Under the pieces are notes generated by a model. The model ran no database searches, was not told where the DNA came from, and saw nothing but the letters and a program-made list of their open reading frames with translations. Below, piece after piece: positions 24,497-31,025 of a DNA stretch of 35,852 bases. The stretch's first letter is position 1; each line of letters begins with the position of its first letter. Both the position numbers and the translations under genes were made by a program. Source of the stretch: Euryarchaeota archaeon UBA501 (GTDB lineage Archaea; Thermoplasmatota; Poseidoniia; Poseidoniales; Thalassarchaeaceae); the NCBI GenBank assembly GCA_002505685.1, contig DAVT01000079.1, positions 1-35,852 of the forward strand, read 5' to 3'.

Positions 24497-26490
24497 ACTT
24501 GATCGGTTGAGAAATCGAATGTGCAACTTCCATTGCACGTATCATTGATGATTCCAGTCAGCAAAAACACCTCGACCATCTCATTGACTTGAACGATGGG
24601 TGCAATCTCATTGTGTGCTTTACCAGCGTCACCAATCGGAGGTGCTGCATTTGTTTCAGGCATTGCTTCGTAATCACCATCCCAATATACAATCGCTGAA
24701 CCACTGATGGGCCCATCCGCAATTTCGACTCCATATGGAATGTGCATAGAACCATTGAGAACAGGCATACCCACTGCTCTAGCTGAACGATCGGAAGAAA
24801 GTTCGGGAACCTGAGCGTCGTTTACCGAAATCGTAGACAAGACATTGAATGGTTGGATTTGGTCCCCATACCCGTTTTGTGCGAACCTCAGCCATGTTTC
24901 AGCATCTGTCGCATCCCACATTTGTTGACAAACGGCAATGAGAAGTGCTCGGTCATTCCGTTCGGGATAAGCCGTGGGAAGTTTGAACCCATCAGAGAAT
25001 CGTGCGTAGTTCGTGCTACGCTCAATGAATGTAGAGAATCCTGAACCGCCAACCCACAACGCTGCACGATCTATGTCTGGAGAGAACGCTGTGATACTGG
25101 CGCCGTAAATTCCACCCAGCGAATATCCCATGTAATGAACATCAGAGCTATTGACCAAATTTACATCGTTGTGGTATAGTTCAAGTTTGTCACTACAAAC
25201 ACCCTTGAACGTGCGTGCCAAAGCCATTTGGTTGACCAGCATTTGTTGAAGGCGGTCCGATTGATGCTCAAAGTATTCAGGGTTTCCAAGACCCTCGAAA
25301 ATGGTATCTAAATCCGAACCAGACCATCCGGAGATATCTGTGGCTACCATCGCAACCTCATACTCATCCATCCAACCAATGGCCCAATCAGAAACTGCAC
25401 CTCGTCCGTCTCCAAGGAATCCATGGCCAAACACAACCAAAGGCCCACTCTTATTTTTCTCAGCAAGAACAGAAGGAATCACGAGTGTAAATGGGATTTC
25501 TGCATTTTCGACGAATTGTGGAACCCCATTTGCATCAGTGCTAATCCGACTAGGTGGATTTTGCCATTCAAGATATTGAGGTACAGTGTATGTTCCTTTG
25601 ATTCTGCGGAAATCTAGTTCCGTATCATCCATCCAATCTGTTTCATTCTTTTCGATGGTACAGTCAATCCCGTCATCCCCCAACCTTTCCAACGCATCGG
25701 CTCGCATTGAAAGCATGGGGCCTACAATCGAATCAAGTGAGGCGGTGTGAAATTGCCAAGCGGCCTTGAGATTGGAAGTATTATGTCCAGCATCAGAAAT
25801 CGATGAAATCAAATCCGCCATTGAGCTCTGTCGTGATTCAACATCAGGCGCATTGGTTTCCAATCCATCCAAAATCGCTTGGAAAGCCACTGAAGCCGTG
25901 ACATTCAATCCTGAAATCCCAACTCCATATGCGGTATTGGGGTCCAATTGTACTATGGTTCTGATGAAAACAATTGTCGCGGTTTCGTCATCCGCTCTAG
26001 CATCAATTTCAACCCAATGCGGTACCTTTTCTCCGGAATCCAAGTTCAGCAGAATCGTCGAATGTCCATCTTCTAGTGAAAGACCAATGGAGTGTTGATC
26101 CGCCACTCCGGTCAAATCTGGAAGGGTGCTGAATGCGGTCATAATTTGAGTGGTTGGGCTCATCCCATCCAAGTAGTTGAGCGATTCAATCTGTACGCTT
26201 TCCCCGCGATCTGAAAGGGAACCCGATACTGGTAGAGTATTCTCAGCATAGTTGACTCGAAGACCCGTGACAGTGGAATTATCTTCGCGAAGGAAGGCAT
26301 CTGATGGGAAGGGAAGCATGCAGTGAATCGGATTCAGGTTGTCACAGCCGTTGGTTTGTGGAACAGAGACAATTGAAGGCAAAGGTGTAGCCACTGTTTC
26401 CTCTTCAATAACTTCAACATCTTCAGTTCCTATACAACCGGGTAGCATCAACATGAAAACAAGCACTAGGGCTACAAATCTTCTATCCAT
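24484..26490 (-). CDS. Secreted lipoprotein with alpha/beta-hydrolase (lipase/esterase-like) domain
   Basis: ATG 26490 gives MDRRFVALVLVFMLMLPGC, a lipoprotein signal peptide whose lipobox LPGC would be lipidated at the Cys. An in-frame GTG at 26523 would add 11 residues before it. The mature part starts with an acidic linker. It contains an oxyanion-type segment VVFGHGFLGDGRG and a nucleophile elbow GYSLGGIYG with Ser in the G-X-S-X-G context, with candidate acid and base residues in SVNDAQVP and KAHNEIAP. It should therefore be an extracellular, membrane-tethered serine hydrolase of unknown substrate, perhaps for scavenging lipids or esters. A 34-residue zinc ribbon lies 46 bases upstream on the same strand. 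A hairpin abuts the start codon. Confidence 0.85.
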   Translation of the reverse strand: MDRRFVALVLVFMLMLPGCIGTEDVEVIEEETVATPLPSIVSVPQTNGCDNLNPIHCMLPFPSDAFLREDNSTVTGLRVNYAENTLPVSGSLSDRGESVQIESLNYLDGMSPTTQIMTAFSTLPDLTGVADQHSIGLSLEDGHSTILLNLDSGEKVPHWVEIDARADDETATIVFIRTIVQLDPNTAYGVGISGLNVTASVAFQAILDGLETNAPDVESRQSSMADLISSISDAGHNTSNLKAAWQFHTASLDSIVGPMLSMRADALERLGDDGIDCTIEKNETDWMDDTELDFRRIKGTYTVPQYLEWQNPPSRISTDANGVPQFVENAEIPFTLVIPSVLAEKNKSGPLVVFGHGFLGDGRGAVSDWAIGWMDEYEVAMVATDISGWSGSDLDTIFEGLGNPEYFEHQSDRLQQMLVNQMALARTFKGVCSDKLELYHNDVNLVNSSDVHYMGYSLGGIYGASITAFSPDIDRAALWVGGSGFSTFIERSTNYARFSDGFKLPTAYPERNDRALLIAVCQQMWDATDAETWLRFAQNGYGDQIQPFNVLSTISVNDAQVPELSSDRSARAVGMPVLNGSMHIPYGVEIADGPISGSAIVYWDGDYEAMPETNAAPPIGDAGKAHNEIAPIVQVNEMVEVFLLTGIINDTCNGSCTFDFSTDQVQWD

Positions 26491-26511
26491 GGCACTCCGA
26501 AAGGCAGTGCC
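26491..26511. promoter_or_regulatory. Inverted repeat abutting the lipoprotein start codon
   Basis: GGCACTCC-GAAA-GGCAGTGCC pairs over eight positions with a single bulged base. On the minus strand it ends immediately before the ATG at 26490. It could modulate translation of the lipoprotein, or be coding if GTG 26523 is the real start. Confidence 0.35.
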
Positions 26512-26536
26512 ATTATCAAACACTCCCTACATTTAA

Positions 26537-26641
26537 TCAGAGAATCAATGAACCACATTCGGGACACTTCATTCCTGGGAAAAATACCCCCGGCATGAAA
26601 CCACATTCTGTGCAAATTGACAACACTTCATCCATAGGCAT
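26537..26641 (-). CDS. 34-residue zinc-ribbon protein
   Basis: This short frame reads from ATG 26641 to a TGA at 26537-26539. The product has two CxxCG knuckles, ICTECGF and KCPECGS, separated by a short hydrophobic loop (MPGVFFPGM). This is the pattern of a rubredoxin-like or zinc-ribbon metal site. Upstream the frame is closed by TAG with no other start, so the gene cannot be longer; ATG 26635 is an internal alternative. A TATA-like CATATAC lies about 45 nt upstream. It precedes the lipoprotein hydrolase gene on the same strand. The regular spacing of the four cysteines in so small a frame argues against chance. Function unknown. Confidence 0.6.
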   Translation of the reverse strand: MPMDEVLSICTECGFMPGVFFPGMKCPECGSLIL

Positions 26642-26660
26642 CGCACTGGGTGAGGATACT

Positions 26661-26679
26661 TGAACCCCTATGGGGTTCA
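26661..26679. promoter_or_regulatory. 19-bp palindrome upstream of the succinate dehydrogenase operon
   Basis: TGAACCCC-TAT-GGGGTTCA is a perfect inverted repeat with 8-nt arms. It lies between the divergent zinc-ribbon and succinate dehydrogenase genes and overlaps the first possible ATG (26670) of the latter. A TATA-like ATATAC for the minus strand (26687-26692) would place that gene's transcription start within it. An operator or leader hairpin is likely; which one is unknown. Confidence 0.55.
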
Positions 26680-27587
26680 CAGCGAAGTATATGGTGGGGA
26701 CTCTTTGGTCGGTCAATTGGGGCTGTTATGACATGGGGGACAAAATTCCGTTACCCATGAAGAAGGGCTTCGGTGCAACCGACCGCATCGATGCTTGGTG
26801 GAGGGGTCCTTCCGCCATGGCCTTCTACCTCGGCATCATGGTTGTATACTCAACTTGGCGAGGTTTCATGGAAGCAGATTTCTGGATTTTCGAGGACTTT
26901 GGGAGATCTGCAGGAACACAAACCATGGCCATAGAGAGCAATGGTAGCCATGTTTTGAGTCCCTTATTCAGTCCTCTTATCATTCCAGATGAACATAGTT
27001 GGATGCCAGAGGAAATTTGGTGGCTTTCACCCGCCATGTTCATCCTCATCTTCCCAGCAGGCTTCCGCGGAACTTGCTACTACTACCGAAAGGCATACTA
27101 TCGAGCTTTCTTCCAGCACCCTACTGCTTGTGCTGTCAGCAAACCTTGGAATGCATACAAAGGTGAAACAGGTTTGTTGGTCGTTCAAAATTTGCATCGG
27201 TACTTCATGTATGCAGCCTTAGCTTACCTTCCAATACTTTCCTACGACGTGTGGCTTTCAATCAATTTCCACGAAGGTGATGTTCACACCTACGGAATCA
27301 CTGTTGGTTCACTCGTATTGTTGGTCAACGTGATTATGCTAACCGGATACACGTTGGGTTGTCATGCCTTCCGTCATGTCATTGGAGGTGGTTCGAATGA
27401 TTGGACCTCGACCGGTTTGGCGCGTCTGAAGTACAAAATGTGGAAGTTCAGCACGAAGTTAAACGAGAAGCACAAGGATTGGGCTCTGTACTCCCTGTTT
27501 TGGGTGATGTTCACAGATTTCTACGTCTATGCATGTACAGATCCAATGTTTGGCTGGACCGATTATGTACTATGGGGGGGGCTCTGA
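26670..27587 (+). CDS. sdhC: Succinate dehydrogenase membrane anchor subunit (Sdh1/SdhC-like)
   Basis: A five-helix membrane protein (helices near 48-66, 115-135, 177-200, 209-231 and 275-290) encoded directly before the flavoprotein and iron-sulfur subunits. The segments FRGTCYYYRKAYYRAFF, GETGLLVVQNLHRYF and LGCHAFRHVIGG closely resemble the single membrane subunit of actinobacterial Sdh1 (such as Rv0249c) as I recall it. Conserved-type Cys136, Cys154, His176, Cys231, His232 and His236 are candidate cofactor ligands. There is no separate SdhD gene. It passes electrons from succinate oxidation to quinone. The start is uncertain: ATG 26670 lies inside a palindrome and leaves only 28 bp for a promoter, so ATG 26691 or 26733 (MGDKIPLP) may be the true one. 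Confidence 0.85.
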   Translation: MGFTAKYMVGTLWSVNWGCYDMGDKIPLPMKKGFGATDRIDAWWRGPSAMAFYLGIMVVYSTWRGFMEADFWIFEDFGRSAGTQTMAIESNGSHVLSPLFSPLIIPDEHSWMPEEIWWLSPAMFILIFPAGFRGTCYYYRKAYYRAFFQHPTACAVSKPWNAYKGETGLLVVQNLHRYFMYAALAYLPILSYDVWLSINFHEGDVHTYGITVGSLVLLVNVIMLTGYTLGCHAFRHVIGGGSNDWTSTGLARLKYKMWKFSTKLNEKHKDWALYSLFWVMFTDFYVYACTDPMFGWTDYVLWGGL

Positions 27588-29420
27588 ATGACTGAAGATT
27601 ACACAGTCCACGAATATGATGTCGTCATCATTGGCGCTGGCGGTGCAGGCCTTCGGGCAGCGATAGAAGCCACACGGCTAGGAGTCTCTGTCGCCGTCAT
27701 CTGCAAATCGATGCTCGGTAAGGCACACACCGTGATGGCCGAGGGAGGTGCCGCGGCAGCCCTTGCGAACAAAGACCCCCGCGATTCATGGCAAACTCAT
27801 TTCCGAGATACGATGAAAGGTGGAAAATATCTCAGTGATTGGCGCATGGCTGAGATTCATGCTAAGGAGAGTCCCGATCGGATTCGCGAACTCGAGCAAT
27901 GGGGGGCTATTTTTGATCGCACGCCTGAGGGTTTGACCAATCAGCGTAACTTTGGTGGACACACCTATCCCCGTTTGGCACACATCGGTGATGCGACAGG
28001 TCTTGAACTGATTCGAACTCTACAAGAGCGAGGTATTCACACCGGAATGGAAGTGTTCATGGAATATACTGTTCGACATTTATTCAAGACCGATGGAAGA
28101 GTATCTGGTTGCTTCGCCTACAACAGAGTCGATGGTTCACTACACGTATTCAAAGCCAAATCTACAGTTCTAGCTACTGGCGGTATTACCCGTTGTTGGT
28201 CTGTCTGTTCTGGTTCATGGGAATATACAGGTGAAGGTCACGCACTGGCCTATTGGGCAGGAGCAGAAATGGGTGACATGGAGTTTGTTCAATTCCATCC
28301 TACTGGTATGATTTGGCCTCCAAGCGTCCGAGGTATTCTAGTTACAGAAGGTGTCCGTGGTGAAGGCGGAATGCTAACCAATTCTGAAGGTAAGCGTTTC
28401 ATGTTCAACTACGTACCTGAAATGTACAGGGAAGAATTTGCAGATACCGAGGGTGAGGCAATGGAATGGGTTTCCTCCATCGTTGCCGATGAAACTCCGA
28501 CTGCCCGCAGGCCCCCTGAACTTCTTACTCGTGACGTGGTTGCTAAAGCTATCAACTCAGAAAGAGAGGCCGGGCGGGCAAGCGAGCATGGGGGTGCCTA
28601 CCTTGACATCTCGTGGCGGCCAGAGGAACAGGTCAAGAAGAAACTTCCAGGAATGTATCATCAATTCATGGAATTGGCAGCAGTAGACATTACAAAAGAA
28701 CCAATGGAGGTAGGTCCAACTGCACACTATGTGATGGGTGGTGTCAAAGTTCATCCCGAAACTCAGGAATCTACCGTCCCCGGATTATACGCAGCCGGAG
28801 AGGCAGCAACTGGTTTGCACGGGGCCAATCGACTTGGTGGCAACTCATTGTCGGATCTAATCACATTTGGTAAACGCGCTGGACAATACGCTGCTGAAAG
28901 TGCGAAAGAAATTGAATCATTTGAGCAAATCTCTGAATCTGAAATTGAGAAAATCATTGCTGAAACATTGGCTCCGCTTTCGCGTGAAGGTGGAGAAAAT
29001 CCTGCAAAGGTTGTCGAAGAATTACGCGACTTGATGCAGGAAAAAGTTGGAATTATTCGTCAAGGACATCAACTGGAAGAAGCGCTTGAAGAATTGGAAT
29101 CATTCAGAGAAAGAGAAGCCAGCACTTCACCCGGTGGAACCCGAATCTACAATCCAGGTTGGCACCAAGCACTTGAAATTGGCGCGATGATTGATATCAG
29201 CAAAATGTGCGCAATGGCAGCACTGGCACGGGAAGAGAGTCGAGGTGGGCACACCCGCTTGGATTATCCTACGCCGGACTATTCACACTGGGGGAAAATC
29301 AACAGCGTCATTATCATGAATGAATCCGGTGGAATGGACCTTACACATGTCAATTACCCTCCGATTCCAGATGAATTGAAACAACTGTTAGATGCAGATG
29401 ATCTACACGAGGAGGAGTGA
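27588..29420 (+). CDS. sdhA: Succinate dehydrogenase/fumarate reductase flavoprotein subunit
   Basis: This subunit oxidises succinate to fumarate with a covalently bound FAD. Visible features are the dinucleotide motif VVIIGAGGAGLRAAIEA (residues 12-28), the FAD-linking histidine His47 in GKAHTVMAEGG, the substrate-domain segments QFHPTGMIWPP and VRGEGGMLTN, and the C-terminal GANRLGGNSLSD. The length of 610 is normal. ATG 27588 directly follows the TGA of the membrane subunit. The gene overlaps the extended frame of sdhB at GGAGGAGTGA, showing a tightly coupled operon. Confidence 0.97.
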   Translation: MTEDYTVHEYDVVIIGAGGAGLRAAIEATRLGVSVAVICKSMLGKAHTVMAEGGAAAALANKDPRDSWQTHFRDTMKGGKYLSDWRMAEIHAKESPDRIRELEQWGAIFDRTPEGLTNQRNFGGHTYPRLAHIGDATGLELIRTLQERGIHTGMEVFMEYTVRHLFKTDGRVSGCFAYNRVDGSLHVFKAKSTVLATGGITRCWSVCSGSWEYTGEGHALAYWAGAEMGDMEFVQFHPTGMIWPPSVRGILVTEGVRGEGGMLTNSEGKRFMFNYVPEMYREEFADTEGEAMEWVSSIVADETPTARRPPELLTRDVVAKAINSEREAGRASEHGGAYLDISWRPEEQVKKKLPGMYHQFMELAAVDITKEPMEVGPTAHYVMGGVKVHPETQESTVPGLYAAGEAATGLHGANRLGGNSLSDLITFGKRAGQYAAESAKEIESFEQISESEIEKIIAETLAPLSREGGENPAKVVEELRDLMQEKVGIIRQGHQLEEALEELESFREREASTSPGGTRIYNPGWHQALEIGAMIDISKMCAMAALAREESRGGHTRLDYPTPDYSHWGKINSVIIMNESGGMDLTHVNYPPIPDELKQLLDADDLHEEE

Positions 29421-29422
29421 AT

Positions 29423-30187
29423 ATGTCAGAAGATGTCACATTCAGAGTCTTCAGAGGAGAACCTGATGAAGATGATACTCCAACCGGTGAAATGGTTGAC
29501 TATACAGTTGAAATGGATGAGGGAATGGTCGTTCTAGACGTAATACATCGAATTCAAGCTGAACATGCTCCGGATTTGTCTTGCCGCTGGAATTGTAAGG
29601 CAGGTAAATGCGGTTCATGCAGTGCTGAGGTGAATGGTAAACCTCGATTGATGTGCATGACGAGGATGGAAGACATCATGGAAGAAACTCCGGAGAATAC
29701 ACCTGTGGTTGTCAAACCCATGCAAGCATTCCCATTGACGAAAGATTTGGTCACCGACGTTCAGTGGGCCTACGACCTCAACAAGACGATTCCAATGTTA
29801 GATGGTCCCGAAGAAATGGATTGGAGATTCGATCAAAAAGAAGCCGACAGGGTTCAAGAGTTCAGAGCATGTATCGAATGCATGTTGTGTGTCAATACAT
29901 GTCACGTAATGCGAGAGCACCAACTCTGGGATGAATTTGCAGGGCCTAGATTCTTTGTTCGTCTAGCCAACCTTGAGATGCACCCAATGGACCAAGATGA
30001 AACTCGCCTTGAGATGATTAAGGATGACTACGGACTTGGATATTGCAACATTACACGATGTTGTACAGAAGTATGTCCTGCCGGTATCAACATCACAGAT
30101 AATGCAATCATTCCTCTGAAGGAAAGATTGGTGACAGAATACTACGATCCAATTGCAATCATCGCCAAGAAATTGGGACTTCGATAA
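29423..30187 (+). CDS. sdhB: Succinate dehydrogenase/fumarate reductase iron-sulfur subunit
   Basis: This subunit carries electrons from FAD to the membrane anchor. It has the plant-type [2Fe-2S] motif CRWNCKAGKCGSC with a later Cys (LMCMTRM), and two bacterial-ferredoxin-type motifs CIECMLCVNTC and CCTEVCP for the [4Fe-4S] and [3Fe-4S] centres. ATG 29423 is preferred over the in-frame GTG at 29417 because GGAGG lies seven bases upstream and the GTG would overlap the sdhA stop. The product has 254 residues. It ends the operon. The hairpin downstream is oriented for the convergent MC1 gene rather than for this one. Confidence 0.97.
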   Translation: MSEDVTFRVFRGEPDEDDTPTGEMVDYTVEMDEGMVVLDVIHRIQAEHAPDLSCRWNCKAGKCGSCSAEVNGKPRLMCMTRMEDIMEETPENTPVVVKPMQAFPLTKDLVTDVQWAYDLNKTIPMLDGPEEMDWRFDQKEADRVQEFRACIECMLCVNTCHVMREHQLWDEFAGPRFFVRLANLEMHPMDQDETRLEMIKDDYGLGYCNITRCCTEVCPAGINITDNAIIPLKERLVTEYYDPIAIIAKKLGLR

Positions 30188-30205
30188 TTGATTAATAATT
30201 CAATT

Positions 30206-30246
30206 AAAAAAAGCCCGCCAGAGGCACCGAAGCGCCTCTGACGGGC
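30206..30246 (-). terminator. Intrinsic-type terminator of the MC1 gene
   Basis: On the minus strand, arms GCCCGTCAGAGGCGC and GTGCCTCTGGCGGGC form a 15-position stem (13 Watson-Crick and 2 G-U pairs) closing a C(UUCG)G tetraloop, followed at once by seven U residues. In the plus-strand RNA the two G-U positions become A-C mismatches and no U-run follows, so the element points to the MC1 transcript. It begins 47 nt after the MC1 stop codon. Confidence 0.85.
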
Positions 30247-30293
30247 CTGTGTGTTATCTTGTGTTTACCAACTCTAGATTCTTCCGATTCCTA

Positions 30294-30563
30294 TCAAAGG
30301 TGGTCGACGCGTTGCTTCTTGACGTTGGCCTTCTTGATCTGGCCCTTCGCCTTCAGCCACTCCGGCGCAGATGCCGGAGGTGTCACCATTTCGGTCCAGC
30401 CCTTGAAGACGTGAACACGCTTGGTGCCACGCTCTCTCAGGTGGATGTCGGTTGCGCCACGAGTGGCTGCCTTCAAAGCCGCGCCACGAGGCTGGCGACT
30501 TGCGAAGACCTGGCTTGTGTCTTTTCCGCCCTTCATTAGGACGAAGTACTTCTTTTCTCCCAT
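30294..30563 (-). CDS. MC1-family archaeal chromosomal DNA-binding protein
   Basis: The 89-residue basic protein matches the methanogen chromosomal protein MC1 as I recall it. The shared block is RQPRGAALKAATRG, then LRERGTKRVHVFKGW with the key tryptophan, a PEW segment, and a lysine-rich C-terminus (KKANVKKQRV). MC1 is a monomeric protein that bends DNA sharply and compacts the chromosome. The start ATG 30563 has AGAGGTGA in a good position. The leader can form a TGGTCC-N12-GGACCA hairpin just before that site. Base composition is richer in G+C than flanking genes, consistent with codon bias of a highly expressed gene. A strong terminator follows. A 99-residue alternative frame on the same strand (30274-30573) is a shadow. 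Confidence 0.9.
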   Translation of the reverse strand: MGEKKYFVLMKGGKDTSQVFASRQPRGAALKAATRGATDIHLRERGTKRVHVFKGWTEMVTPPASAPEWLKAKGQIKKANVKKQRVDHL

Positions 30564-30576
30564 AGAGTTTCACCTC

Positions 30577-30600
30577 TGGTCCTGACGCTCTTTGGGACCA
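30577..30600 (-). promoter_or_regulatory. Leader hairpin upstream of MC1 ribosome site
   Basis: TGGTCC (30577-30582) and GGACCA (30595-30600) are perfect inverted repeats around a 12-nt loop, adjacent to the AGAGGTGA ribosome site. It could expose or hide that site. Function is inference. Confidence 0.35.
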
Positions 30601-31025
30601 CCTTAAGGATTACTCCCGATAAACGCTATACTGCGCCCCAAATTGCAGTTTTTACGATTTTTCGAGTCCCACAAGAAAATCAGGCGCAGCGCCTCGATTA
30701 TACGCCATTGGGCTTTCAAAATCCTCTATATTTCACATCCATCCAGTGATGGCTTAGCAGTGTACCGTTCGTGTTAATTTTGCGATTTATTTTTCCAATG
30801 AATGAATGTATTATCCACTCCAACTGATTCGAAAATTTCTTGGGAAAAAATTAGGGAAAATTAACCTGTACCATGACTCACGTACGCGTAGAGTAGTGGA
30901 TACGTTACAATGATTTAGTTTATCAGAAGTTCTCAATACAGTAAGAAAAGGCGGTTTCCTGAAATTAGATCCAATATTTCGAAACAGGGTCTAATGCAAA
31001 ATCAATAATCAATAATTAATTTTGA
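30601..31025. other. AT-rich intergenic region
   Basis: This 425-nt non-coding stretch lies between MC1 and the giant surface protein gene (both minus strand). It contains a GC palindrome AGGCGC-A-GCGCCT (30682-30694), the self-complementary TACGCGTA (30883-30890), and an inverted repeat TTAGATCC ... GGGTCTAA (30965-30994) with TTTCGAAA in its loop. At 31007-31027 an AATCAA...TTGATT stem overlaps the surface-protein stop codon, and AT-rich sequence with U-runs on the minus strand could end its transcript. I see no reading frame with good coding signs and no tRNA. Confidence 0.45.

Noticed and set aside
26670..30187. Missing sdhD as a sign of a broken operon
   Set aside because: A single larger anchor subunit is normal for the Sdh1-like type, and the three genes are intact and tightly spaced.
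30187..30250. Terminator acting for sdhB on the plus strand
   Set aside because: In plus-strand RNA the stem has two A-C mismatches and no U-run follows it; the element suits the minus strand.
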